A stretch of 64,000 nt of DNA from assembly GCA_000708835.1 (NCBI GenBank), contig DF237247.1:1-64000 (forward strand), given 5' to 3'. Below are positions 1 to 8,459 of the stretch, in pieces. The position numbers and the translations under genes were made by a program. The notes under the pieces were generated by a model. The model had not been told where the DNA came from. It made no database searches and saw only the letters and a list, made by a program, of their open reading frames with translations. Source of the stretch: Klebsormidium nitens. Taxonomy: Eukaryota; Streptophyta; Klebsormidiophyceae; Klebsormidiales; Klebsormidiaceae. Positions within the stretch are counted from its first letter, which is position 1, and each line of letters opens with the position of its first letter.

Positions 1-143
1 GCCGTCCGCGCATTCATGATCCTGCGGGCCCTGTCGTCAAAGTCGGTTTCAGCCGCGGCGTATGCCTGCTCCTGTAGCTTAACGTCCTCTACGAACACCC
101 TGACGGTCTCGATCATGTGAGTCGACATGACGTATGCATACAT
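1..143 (-). CDS. Partial virus-block ORF running off the left edge
   Basis: An open minus-strand frame enters at the ATG whose complement is 141-143 (a second in-frame ATG is at 126-128) and is still open at base 1, so only about 47 N-terminal residues are visible. They are hydrophilic and look alpha-helical, rich in Glu, Ala and Asp (for example VRVFVEDVKLQEQAYAAAE). No domain can be named. It lies 46 bp downstream of the next minus-strand frame (190-513) and has the same orientation, which fits the compact layout of the virus-like block. The frame is open upstream of the ATG as far as 207, so a longer start is possible but has no ATG. Confidence 0.45.
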   Translation of the reverse strand, partial: MYAYVMSTHMIETVRVFVEDVKLQEQAYAAAETDFDDRARRIMNART

Positions 144-189
144 GTATCCATCCAATTTTACAGGGGCGTTACAGACGCGTAGAGAGCCG

Positions 190-513
190 TCAGTAGCGCT
201 TGAACATCAGAATCTTGTAAGTAATGCAATTGGCATTGTCTATCGTAGCCAGGACGCGGAATTCGATGATCCCCGACTCATCGAGCTGGAGACCGGCGGG
301 CGGATTCTGCAGCCTATACCTGAGCAACACGCCATGGTTGGTCTGAAAACCAGATGTTGGGTCGTCCGCCCTCAGGCTCTGTGAAAGATCCCACCTGTCA
401 AACCCAACGAATGTAACCAGGACGGAGCCCGCTAGAGGGTCCGACCCCCGCCACTTGCCTCTCCTGATATATGTATCTATGAATGCCGATTTTGGCCAGT
501 CCGGAGCGTTCAA
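190..513 (-). CDS. Uncharacterised ORF without an ATG, virus block
   Basis: A 107-codon minus-strand frame ends with TGA at 190-192. Its upstream limit is a stop at 517-519 and it has no ATG near its beginning (the first possible codons are TTG), so it may be the last exon of a spliced gene, a gene using a non-ATG start, or a decayed gene. The predicted product alternates hydrophobic and polar residues (for example GSVLVTFVGFDRWDL) and ends in basic residues (KRY), which looks like a real beta-rich protein rather than chance reading. I tried to join it to the upstream membrane protein gene at 521-1219 through plausible splice sites, but the phases did not fit. Function unknown. Confidence 0.35.
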   Translation of the reverse strand: MNAPDWPKSAFIDTYIRRGKWRGSDPLAGSVLVTFVGFDRWDLSQSLRADDPTSGFQTNHGVLLRYRLQNPPAGLQLDESGIIEFRVLATIDNANCITYKILMFKRY

Positions 514-520
514 AGTTTAT

Positions 521-1219
521 TCACAGGGTTGACCGGGTTTGGGGACGATGGGCGCCGCTGGTGTTGGTTGCATGGGGGAGTGGGACCGTGGGCACGGGTT
601 GCACTGGGGGTGGGGGAGTTGGCTTTACATCTCCATTGTTGCAGCTCCCAAGGACCCGGGTCCTGTAGTCCATGCACCAGTCTTGGGCATTATCTGCAGC
701 AACCAGTGCGTCCACCATGTATGCACCGCATGCGTAGTCGCGATACGAGATCATGAGGGTCATCGGGCCAGTTGCCGAGAGAGGGACGTCCTTCAGCGCC
801 CATGTCTCTGGGCTCCTGTCGACGAACGCCGCCGGCGTCAGATTTGCCTTCCAACGCATAAGTTTGACCTGCAAGACGCCGCTGTCGGCTGAGAGGCCCC
901 TAGTAGATGTCGCCTTGTACTCGGTGATGAACACCTCGTCGCCTGAGAAGGAAGGGTTCTGTCGAATCGCGTCACGACAAATCCTGATCGCTTGCGCACC
1001 CGTCATCTTTGCAGTACATGGAGCATACAGCTTGCTAGAAGGACTCTGACCAGCAGGTTCGTCGCCCCCGTCGCCTCTATCACTCACGACACGGTCAGAT
1101 GAAGCCCGTTCGTCGGTGCCTTTCCTTCTTGAGGCGAAATAGATGACGGCACAGACTGCCACGAGGAGCAGGCACACAGCTCCAGCAACGCATGCAATTA
1201 TTCGCGGAGTGAATTGCAT
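521..1219 (-). CDS. Single-pass membrane protein with Pro-rich tail, virus block
   Basis: The frame is 232 codons and starts at an ATG (complement 1217-1219). Residues about 8-29 form one strongly hydrophobic helix followed by RRK, which fits a signal-anchor. A Gly/Asp/Ser-rich linker follows, then a roughly 130-residue globular region with six or more cysteines (YAPCTAKM, IRICRDA, YACGAYM, DWCMDY), suggesting disulfides outside the cytosol. The C-terminal tail is proline-rich (PTPPPPVQPVPTVPLP). Small membrane-anchored proteins of this kind are common as virion envelope components in large DNA viruses; that role is inferred from context. It diverges from the TFIIS gene across a very short intergenic region, suggesting a shared bidirectional promoter. 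Confidence 0.6.
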   Translation of the reverse strand: MQFTPRIIACVAGAVCLLLVAVCAVIYFASRRKGTDERASSDRVVSDRGDGGDEPAGQSPSSKLYAPCTAKMTGAQAIRICRDAIRQNPSFSGDEVFITEYKATSTRGLSADSGVLQVKLMRWKANLTPAAFVDRSPETWALKDVPLSATGPMTLMISYRDYACGAYMVDALVAADNAQDWCMDYRTRVLGSCNNGDVKPTPPPPVQPVPTVPLPHATNTSGAHRPQTRSTL

Positions 1220-1294
1220 TGGCCCGAGTATAATGTCGACTTAGAAAATCTACAGCAAGCCAAAATAGAACTTCAAATCCACGGGTTGGGAACC
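1220..1294. promoter_or_regulatory. Divergent intergenic region, probable bidirectional promoter
   Basis: Only 75 bp separate the ATG of the minus-strand membrane protein (1219) from the likely ATG of the TFIIS gene (1295). It contains the AT-rich stretch GAGTATAATGTCGAC. Promoter function is inferred from the geometry alone. Confidence 0.35.
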
Positions 1295-1999
1295 ATGAAT
1301 TCATGGCGGTTCCACTGGAAGAGAACCGCCGTTATAGGCAGCCAGCCCCCTGTCGAGCTCATCAGACCTGCTTCCATAATGGTCACCCGACAGTACGCCA
1401 GGGAGAAATTCGCAGGTATTTTCAAGACAGCGGTGGACAACGGCATGGTCCTGAATGCCGAGCGGAGCGTCTTCAATTTCGCAGTTCAAGACTGCACGAA
1501 ACGGGGTCACATATCCGCATGGGAAGCACCTGAATTCAGGAGCGCATACAAACATAAGTTGAACGGTCTGCTATTCAACTTGCAGAGTTCGGAGAACCCC
1601 GAACTTCTCGCCAGCATCCTCGCTAAGGAGATCGAGTGCAAACATCTCGCGTTTCTGTCCCCCGAGGAGCTGGATCCAAAGAAATGGAAAGATATCAATG
1701 AAAGAGTGGCGCGGAGGTTTCCCACAAGAGACCCCGTAGAGGTCCCGGAGTCGGCCCTGCTCAAGTGTGGAAAGTGCAAGTCCAAACGGTGTACCTTCTA
1801 CCTGCTGCAGACTCGAAGTGCGGACGAACCGTGAGTATCCCAACATGAACATATTTTCCTAGAGAGCCCCTGCTGCTGTTTACCTTGATGCTTGTGACCA
1901 TAAGTTCAAGGGTGATTGCTAACGTATCTCATTTTTGTCGTCTGCAGCATGACATGTTATGTCACGTGCTCGAACTGTGGCAAGCGGTGGAAAATGTAG
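1295..1999 (+). CDS. Viral-type transcription elongation factor TFIIS, two exons
   Basis: TFIIS rescues stalled RNA polymerase II-type enzymes by stimulating transcript cleavage. Exon 1 (1295-1830) encodes a central TFIIS-M-like helical domain (REKFAGIFKTA onward) and the first zinc-ribbon cysteines (CGKCKSKRC) followed by QTRSADEP. Exon 2 (1948-1999) begins after a canonical intron (GTGAGT...TCTGCAG, 117 nt) and supplies MT, two more cysteines (CSNCG) and the conserved W before TAG. The intron is phase 2, so the joined frame restores the family signature RSADEPMT, including the catalytic Asp-Glu pair. There is no N-terminal LW domain and the product is only about 195 residues, as is usual for giant-virus TFIIS and unlike most host TFIIS. 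I chose the ATG at 1295 because the longer frame from 1214 begins with TTG and overlaps the divergent gene. Confidence 0.85.
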
Positions 2000-2147
2000 C
2001 GCTTCGGTCTGGAGCGGCGTGATGCACCTTGGCCACGTGTGCGAGCACTTTACGGGCAAAGATGGCCGCCTTGAGTGCCTGTGGCAAACGATGACGGACG
2101 TGAAACACAATAGCGGGACTTTGGTAAAGTCCCGTAATGGTGTTGTG

Positions 2148-2483
2148 CTACTTTACGAGGCACGTGTTGACGAAGAGCCCGGCCATGTTGAAGAAGAGAC
2201 CGTTCACAAAGAGGGTAGAGAGCCCCGGTCGAACCTGGCGCATGATCACTGACAGGATCATGAAAGTAATCGTAAAAGTGAAGAGCCGGTCGTAGTGGAT
2301 CACGTAATGAGGATCGTGAAACTGAGCGATATGCGCTATCACCATGTAGATGAGGATTGCTATGAGCGTGTCCGAAGCTGCATGAAAGACGTGTTCGTTT
2401 AACCCGCTCCGCATCTCTTTCTTGACCCTTCGTAGCCTCTCCACATCGTCCTCGGCCTTCCAGAGCGCCGGAGTTTCTTCCAT
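2148..2483 (-). CDS. Small multi-helix membrane protein, virus block
   Basis: This is a 111-residue protein with an ATG start at 2483. A hydrophilic, charged N-terminus (METP...RLRRVKKEMRSG) is followed by three hydrophobic segments at about residues 38-53, 68-83 and 90-108. The second hairpin contains MRQVRPGLSTLFVNGLFFNM. No enzyme motif is visible. Size and topology fit the many small virion or host-membrane proteins of large DNA viruses, but I do not recognise the family. It is flanked by the 3' end of TFIIS (about 150 bp away, convergent) and by the basic protein gene, which lies upstream in the same orientation. Confidence 0.55.
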   Translation of the reverse strand: MEETPALWKAEDDVERLRRVKKEMRSGLNEHVFHAASDTLIAILIYMVIAHIAQFHDPHYVIHYDRLFTFTITFMILSVIMRQVRPGLSTLFVNGLFFNMAGLFVNTCLVK

Positions 2484-2537
2484 TTAGGGAGCCCTGTACC
2501 TTACATCAGGAATATAATTTCAGAGTGTATTCGGTCT

Positions 2538-3164
2538 CTAACGACGCTTAACCCGCATGAATCCACTGTAACAGTGTCTCTTGGTGAACCCGCCCTTTCG
2601 GCACCTTCCGCTCTTTGTCAAGTACTTCTTCATGCAGTGCCTCTTGGTCCACCTGAGGCACCTCTTCCCCCTCTTCTTCCTGCCGCCGGTCTTCTTCTTC
2701 CTGCTGCCGGACTTCTTCTTCCTGCCGCCGGACTTCTTCTTCCTGCCGCGGGACTTCTTCTTGTTCCTCTTCCATTTCGCCAAGGGAATATCCTGCTTGC
2801 TGCCGGACTTCCTCATGCTGCCAGTCTTCTTGCTTTTCCTAAGGGCCTTGAGCGCGGCAAGGTGCTTGTTTGCAGTTGCGAGCCGCTGCTTCATAACCTT
2901 TGCCACCGCCTTGATGTCCTTGGATCCCTTGGACTTGAGGACTGCCGTCTTGCTCTTGAGGTTCGCGCGAGCGATCTGGGCCCTCTTGCTCAGTGTGCGC
3001 AAGCCCGTCTGTGAGCTCTTCAAGTTCTTCCTCAGGGTCTTCGGGATTCCCTTGCCCCTCAGGCTCCCTGACACTTTCTGCAGCGTCTTGCCCGCCTTCT
3101 TGGAGTAGGTCACTGCCTTGCTCGTGGGGGACGCTTTCTTCGTTGCTCTCTTTGCCGGGGCCAT
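2538..3164 (-). CDS. Lysine-rich histone-like or virion basic protein
   Basis: The product has 208 residues, with an ATG at 3164. It is extremely basic. Residues 1-130 resemble a linker-histone-like tail (KRATKKASPTSKA, then alternating Lys/Ser/Ala helices). Residues about 133-165 carry short tandem repeats of the form RKKKSGGRKKKSGS. The last 45 residues carry a duplicated Cys/His motif (WTKRHCMKK and FTKRHCYSG with intervening C residues), which could bind metal or form disulfides. Proteins of this kind condense DNA in virions of large DNA viruses; that role is inferred. AT-rich DNA with a run of A/T (AAAAAAATAT near 3197-3206) lies just upstream of the start and may be the promoter. The opposite strand shows long leucine-rich frames that are only antisense shadows of the Lys codons. 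Confidence 0.7.
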   Translation of the reverse strand: MAPAKRATKKASPTSKAVTYSKKAGKTLQKVSGSLRGKGIPKTLRKNLKSSQTGLRTLSKRAQIARANLKSKTAVLKSKGSKDIKAVAKVMKQRLATANKHLAALKALRKSKKTGSMRKSGSKQDIPLAKWKRNKKKSRGRKKKSGGRKKKSGSRKKKTGGRKKRGKRCLRWTKRHCMKKYLTKSGRCRKGGFTKRHCYSGFMRVKRR

Positions 3165-3214
3165 CTTAATCTGGTAAGGTATATGTTAGGTCCGAGAAAA
3201 AAATATGGACGCGC

Positions 3215-5086
3215 TCATATGCTTCGCCTTTCTGCAAACTGCAGCAGGGTCTCCTTGGCATCGGGGTTAAGTGAGCTCGCCTCACTTGCTGAGAGCATGA
3301 TCGAGACTTTTGGGTACAGGCTCATGCGATCCTCGTTGGTCTCACGCAGCCGCCCCTGGACCTGAGCGGTGAGAGCCTTGGATCCGATGAACAGAAAGTT
3401 GCCGTGATTCCATGCCCAATCTGGGAGCAGTCGTGCGAGCTCGCCAGGTGCCAGCACGTAGAACACGCCCTTGCCCGCATTGAAGTGCCTCTTAGGGATC
3501 GAGGTGACCACAAAAACCACAAATTGCTGCTCCTCTACGTATTGCATGGCGCCGGAGACCAGGACCGCGTTGCTATCCCCGTTGACTGTGAGGAGGAAGC
3601 CTGTATCGAAGCCGGGCCCGGTGACCACGTGAGAGGGCTCGTCCGCTGCGGGTGGTGTCCAGCCTGGGCTTGGGCCTGGTGGCGGTGTCAATCCTGGGCC
3701 TGGGCCTGGTGGCGGTGTGAAGCCTGGGCCAGGTGGCGGTGGTGGTGGCTTCGGTTTCAACGTGCCTCTCAGGATCTCCAGTGCCTCGTCGCGTGGCGTC
3801 AGCACGTAGGTGCAATGACCGGGTTGGTGCTTGATATGAAGGATTGGACGTTCCTGTGTGGCGGCATACTTGTAGAGTCCCTCGCATGGCTGCAGGCCAC
3901 CCAAGATGGTGCTGTATGGTGATGCTATCGAATAAGCAACCCCCTTCTCCACGATGATTACGAGATCTTCTTTATGTGCGTAGCCCAGAACCTCAGCGTC
4001 CGTTCCCCATGCACCATCCTTTTCCATCCGATCTAGGTAGTCCTGCCTATAGCTTTCGAGTTTCTCAGCAGAAATCGCTGCCTCCCTCTCTTTTCCTGTA
4101 AGACTCATCAAGAAGACGCCTCGGAAGAAGGTGCTTCCGAAATCTCCCACCATATATTCTAGCAATTCGTCTTCGTGTTCAAAATTTGATGCCGTTCTGA
4201 AAACAGTGGGCTGCTGTGCCAGTGCTCTGACGATAACCCTAACTCGCTCACCTTCTGTGAGGGTGATGCACGTGGCCATGTCCTCCTCCTCAGTCGTGTC
4301 AAACTCGCCCTCTGTCACTTCCTTCTGAATGATGCGGCTTACGAACTCCATGAAGCTTCTATTCAGCCAATTGTCCAAAAACACGGGAGTATGCCCTGAC
4401 CGCGGATCGTAGAGCCCCTCCGCAGGTAGGCAGCTTACGATGTGGATCAATATGCTCAGGAGGGACTCTTGCACGGGACGTCTCAGCACATCCTCGACCA
4501 CCTGCAAAATGTACGCCTAGGGTTTGCTGGAATATCCATTTAGAGGCATGCTGCAGGAATCTGTGCATGTGGTTGAATGTACAGCAGGTGCACACATGCC
4601 AAATCACAGCCCAGTCATGATCCTTACCTTTGCAAATCGGTCACCCAGGATGACAGATGGGGGGCGGGTATGCCCTTTAAAGACGGCATAAACCTTGAGA
4701 GCATCCTCCACGACTGGCAGACTTGTCTTCAAAACTGTAGCTTCGCCTTGTAAGCCTTCATTGATGGTCCTGGCCACCTGTGAACTGTTGTCTTCATCCA
4801 ACCATGGCTCCAACCATTGCTCCCAGTCTTTCCCCACGTTTTCTTCAATAAATCCCAGCGCCAGAGCCAGCCCGTCTTTGCTTTTCAGCCAGAGCCCAAG
4901 CCAACCATCAGGGTGACGCTGGTAGTACTTGGCGATCTCCACCCATGAGCACCTACAATCCTTCGTAAATAGCGCCATGTGCTTCTTCAAAGTGACAAAA
5001 GCGGAGGGACTTGAGGGGGAAATAGAGGCCAAATCAAGTCTCAATTCCGAAATCGATGTCGTCATGCATAAATTTGATGACGTCAT
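3215..5086 (-). CDS. OTU-like protein with replaced catalytic cysteine, two exons
   Basis: Exon 1 (5086-4628) and exon 2 (4501-3215) are joined by a phase-0 intron of 126 nt (GTAAGG...TTTGCAG), giving about 581 residues. I chose the ATG at 5086; the frame opens slightly earlier with GTG. Residues about 272-280 read GDFGSTFFR, where OTU deubiquitinases have DGNCLFR. A WGTDAEVLGYA segment at about 318 and GHCTYV at about 381 match the later OTU blocks, including the catalytic His. The position expected to hold the cysteine nucleophile is Thr or Ser, so ordinary cysteine-protease activity is unlikely. A Pro/Gly linker (PPPGPGPGLTPPPGPSP) separates this from a C-terminal domain of unknown fold. 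OTU proteins are common in giant viruses, where they counter or use host ubiquitin. The OTU assignment rests on motif order only. Confidence 0.6.
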
Positions 5087-5147
5087 CGACACCTCAGCAC
5101 AAAAAGGAGTCGATATCTGTCAAAAGTAGGGCGGTTCTCAGTGAAAG
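5087..5147. promoter_or_regulatory. Divergent intergenic region between OTU-like and five-exon genes
   Basis: Only 61 bp lie between two divergent ATGs (5086 minus, 5148 plus). The sequence is A-rich (CAAAAAGGAG, TCAAAAGTAG). A shared promoter is inferred from geometry. Confidence 0.3.
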
Positions 5148-6563
5148 ATGGAGGAATGGCGCCAACTGGTCATGAGAGAGCTGAGAGCTTGCAGTGATAG
5201 CTTGAATCTGGTACACTTACGCTCCGTTACCGACGCACTCACGAGCGCCCGCCCGGGCGCCAAATTGAATGTGATATACGACGATTCTGCCAGGATTGTG
5301 CAGGACTTCCTCGGTGAGGTGGAGAGGCTGGGGGAGCAGATGGATTGGGACGCTGGCGGCTTGCAGAAAGTACAGGACGCTGGACTTGCCCTGTATCAGA
5401 AGCTTGAGGCCCTGGACAGGAGATTGTGGCTCAGTTGCGAGGATGTTGAAGAGACTGATCAGGGGCTGTTGAAAACTCTGGTCCTGGAAAAGAAGCGCAT
5501 GGGGGAGATGCTGAGAGGGACGCGCGCCTCATATGTTAAACTGCTGGATATCGTCAAGGAGCAACCACCTTATGTAAGCTGCTGGACACTTTTTTTTTTC
5601 AAATGCTGCACACCAAGAACCCTAGAACACAATGTGTCTGAGGAATCCACATTGGCGAGTGCTTTTGCTAAAGTCTTTGCATCACTGGTTTTGCAGATCT
5701 CCCCTTCAGTGGAAGATGTGGTGCTGGAAATGTCAAAAGAGCAGCCAAGCCAGGTGAGGCGATAGCAGTACTGGTGTCCATCTTACACAGCAAAATCTAC
5801 ATCATATGATATCGGGTTCCCTTTTACCAGGATTGTTTGGAACCCTAAGAAGGTTTTCTGGTTCTCCGCAGGTATCCAAAGTTGGCCCCGGCGTTCCTGA
5901 GCAGGAGGAAGTCATGCAGCAGGTGGGTGACTGCCATGAATCGATGGGCTTGTGTGGTTGATGTAGCGAGTGTTGGATTGAGTTGGTGCATTTTCTACTG
6001 TCAATGCCAGGAATCCACCAGCTCATTCATGTGCAGGTGAAGCCTGTGAAGAAGAGGGCAACAGGGCCCAAGCGTAAAAACACAGTGCCCGGGGAGGTGT
6101 GGGTGGGGTCTGTCAGACTGAGTGTCGGCGGTGACTTGACGATTACACGCACTGTGGCAGCGCATCGGGTGAGTTCGGATACGGGGTCCGACGCAACACT
6201 TCTGTCGCATGTTGCACCTTGCACTATGCTTATGGACACGCGCCACCATCATTCACCCTGCTGACCACACACTCTTGCATTGTGCAGATGAAGGTAGATC
6301 TGCTCGCTTTGAAGTACTTTCACTGCACCAGATGCTTCAAAGGAGGGAGGCCCTACGAATACTTTGCGGTCGACATCAAGCCTCCAAAATGCCAACATGG
6401 CAAGGGCATGTATAGGAAGAAGGTGTTCGTGGTGGTCAAGGCCGGTGCACGTGGCCCATGGAAGCTGACCAAGATCCCGTGGACCTCATGCGAGAGCATT
6501 AACTTAGCAGAGGCTTACGTGAAAAAGAACAAAGACTTTGTGATGGACGCATACAAGTCATGA
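5148..6563 (+). CDS. Five-exon gene of unknown function in virus block
   Basis: I read five exons: 5148-5573, 5697-5753, 5872-5922, 6037-6168 and 6288-6563, giving about 313 residues. All four introns have GT donors (GTAAGC, GTGAGG, GTGGGT, GTGAGT) and CAG acceptors, are 114-123 nt long, and are all phase 0. The first 142 residues are helical and probably coiled-coil (LGEVERLGEQM). The middle exons are short and charged (EQEEVMQQ), exon 4 starts with a basic patch (KKRATGPKRKN), and exon 5 has CTRCFKGG and a CQHGKG motif in a beta-rich region. No known family is recognised. The first intron is 123 nt with no stop, so an unspliced reading also stays open; the other introns contain stops or shift frame. 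The gene diverges from the OTU-like gene. Confidence 0.6.
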
Positions 6564-6633
6564 CATTGAAGAACGATTGTAAATTGTGACAATTGTAAAT
6601 ATCAGGTTTGGAGCAAGAATGGTTGCTCTCTAA

Positions 6634-6918
6634 TTAAATGTGTGCGCCACCAAACACCGCTAGCCTGGCGCTGAAGAATGCACTAACTACTATGCCGTTG
6701 CTACCCATGAGCCTGGTCATATGGTGCAGCATGCTCCTCTTCTTTTCTATGGAGAGCCTCCTAAACTGTGTCCATGTTCGCGGGGCGCCGCTACTGTTCC
6801 CGAGCCCTAATGCATCGAGGGGAATGTCGTCGTAGCCCGGAAAGACTATCTCCTTCCATGCGTCGTCGGCAGGCGCCCGCTCCAGAGTGCAATTTAGGAC
6901 GCTGCGCACATTGTTCAA
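6634..6918 (-). CDS. Possible small ORF lacking an early ATG, virus block
   Basis: A 94-codon minus-strand frame ends at TAA 6634-6636. It is open to 6970 but has no ATG until the final third (MLHHMTRLMG). The composition is protein-like (VFPGYDDIPLDALGLG) and the C-terminus is hydrophobic (NGIVVSAFFSARLAVFGG). Its upstream end overlaps the start of the plus-strand gene at 6933, so there is little room for a 5' exon. It may be a decayed gene. The opposite strand also reads open here but gives a less protein-like sequence. Confidence 0.3.
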   Translation of the reverse strand: MNNVRSVLNCTLERAPADDAWKEIVFPGYDDIPLDALGLGNSSGAPRTWTQFRRLSIEKKRSMLHHMTRLMGSNGIVVSAFFSARLAVFGGAHI

Positions 6919-6932
6919 GGGCAGTTGAAAAC

Positions 6933-7247
6933 ATGGGGCAGAAAGAAAGTTCTCTGAGCGAGAGTGAACCTAACAACGACTGTGCTACTGTCTCGAAACA
7001 CATGGAATTTGTGTCGAGCTTCTGTGAGATGCTTCATGTTCCATGCATTGGATCCTATGTGACTGTGAAGACGCTGTATGAGCGATACATGGCCTTGGGA
7101 CACGATCCCGGAATCACCCAAGACTTTTTTCTCCACATTTTGAAGAGACTTGGCTTTGAGGACCAACTCGGGACTCGTCGGACGTCCAGCTTAATCCTGA
7201 TCCTGGATCACACCCTTCGAGATCCTGTTGATTTGCTCCTGATGTGA
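6933..7247 (+). CDS. Small protein with N-myristoylation-like start, possible winged helix
   Basis: This is a 104-residue product from the ATG at 6933, chosen because it gives MGQKESSLSESE, a classic Gly2 plus Ser6 N-myristoylation context. The frame is open further upstream but with low-quality sequence. After an acidic, Ser-rich linker, residues about 45-104 (TVKTLYERYMALGHDP, FFLHILKRLGFE) look like a small helix-turn-helix or winged-helix unit. Myristoylated proteins are typical of virion-membrane or assembly proteins in large DNA viruses, which would be an inferred role here. It converges with the minus-strand gene ending at 7255, leaving only 7 bp between stops. Confidence 0.5.
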   Translation: MGQKESSLSESEPNNDCATVSKHMEFVSSFCEMLHVPCIGSYVTVKTLYERYMALGHDPGITQDFFLHILKRLGFEDQLGTRRTSSLILILDHTLRDPVDLLLM

Positions 7248-7254
7248 ACTCTTT

Positions 7255-8407
7255 CTAAGAACGTCCTGTGATCCTAGGCCTCTTTGCCTTCCGAGCCTTC
7301 AAGGCGAGAGCTGCCACGCGCCCCACATCTATGGACCCGTCCTCCCTGACCGCAGACGGCAGCTGGCTGATCATTCCCAGGGCCAGTTCAGAGCCGATCA
7401 ACCTAGAAACAGATACGACCCCGCTCCCGCGACCTCCCTCACCTCCCAAAGACTTGAACGCATCTCCCAGTTTAAGGGCATCTGCCATCCCAGACTGCTG
7501 CAGCAGCTTGCTGAATGCCTCCAAGAGGGCCTGCGCTCGGCTCGCGTCCACACCAGGCATTATGCCTCGCATCTCCTCTTCAAACATATCCACATCAAGC
7601 CCCTGAGAGCTTTGGATCACTGCCTCCAGGCTGGCTGTATCTATCGTTTCCGAGAGCTTTCTGAGAGCTGACTGAATGTAGGTAGCCTTCACGTTGATGA
7701 GGGTAGACCGCATGCTGCTCAGAATGTCTGCATAAGTGGGGGCGGCCAACTTCTCGAGAACGTACTCCCCCACCGCTTTCGAGTCCAAAGTCGACCCTCC
7801 AGACGCTTGAGCCCACTCCTTGAGCTGGGGCAGCAACTTCGACACTACGTCGAGAGGCTCTGCGTCAGCTTCCCCCAAGTCCCCGAGGTCCATGTCCACC
7901 CCCTCCAGCAGTCCCTCTATGTCCGACTCTGCCGCATATTCGTCTTTCATGCCGCTTATCGAATCACGTGCAATGGACACCAGATTCTCCACCTGCTGCA
8001 AGAAAAGGGAGGGCACGACAACTCTCTTGGTGAACACGTCGGACCAAGTCTTGGCCGCAGCCACCGTGCTCGGGTCGGCACCAGATGTCAGCCCCGTTGC
8101 ATCCCGCAGGGTCTCAAGGTGCCTGCGAGTTGCCTGCTTGGAGGCGTCGGACATCCCCAGCCACAACTTTAGCACCTCTCCCATGTGGCGCTGAAGGCTG
8201 GGACTCTCCATCAGAGCGTCTGTATCTCCATTCTGTAGCGCCGCCAGCGCATCGGGGTCTCTCTGGAAGAAGCGGAGCCACTCCGTCCGTGTGCTGCCTG
8301 CAAGCATTCTTCAGCTTGTTTCTAAACTTCTTGAGGGGTTGGTACTTTGGGAACGCTTTGGTAAGCTGGTTGACAAAGCTCACAGCGCACTGATTGAATT
8401 CTGCCAT
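7255..8407 (-). pseudogene. Conserved helical virus protein interrupted by a +1 frameshift
   Basis: The main frame (ATG 8307 to stop 7255, 350 codons) encodes a helix-rich protein beginning near WLRFFQRDPDALAAL and ending with a basic KARKAKRPRITG tail. The ATG at 8407 in another frame encodes MAEFNQCAVSFVNQLTKAF followed by PKYQPLKKFRNKLKN, which then runs into non-protein-like sequence. Together the two frames resemble, from memory, a giant-virus family with an N-terminal FP..xxL segment followed by a helical FF..D..L block. The switch would be +1 near 8305-8310, where the downstream frame has a TGA just before its ATG. Options are a disabling insertion, a sequencing error, or real use of the 8307 ATG alone. 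Function unknown. Confidence 0.5.
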
Positions 8408-8459
8408 CTCGATGCCCTACGATTTGTCCTCGAATATTTTCCGAGAGCAGGGGACGCGT

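Noticed and set aside
190-1219. A spliced gene joining 521-1219 to 190-513
   Set aside because: Candidate donors (GAT|GTAAAG and others) and acceptors (TATCAG, CATAG) give incompatible phases.
2574-3108. Leucine/phenylalanine-rich plus-strand frames that look like membrane proteins
   Set aside because: They are antisense to the Lys codons (AAG/CTT) of the basic protein, which has an ATG, sensible ends and repeat structure.
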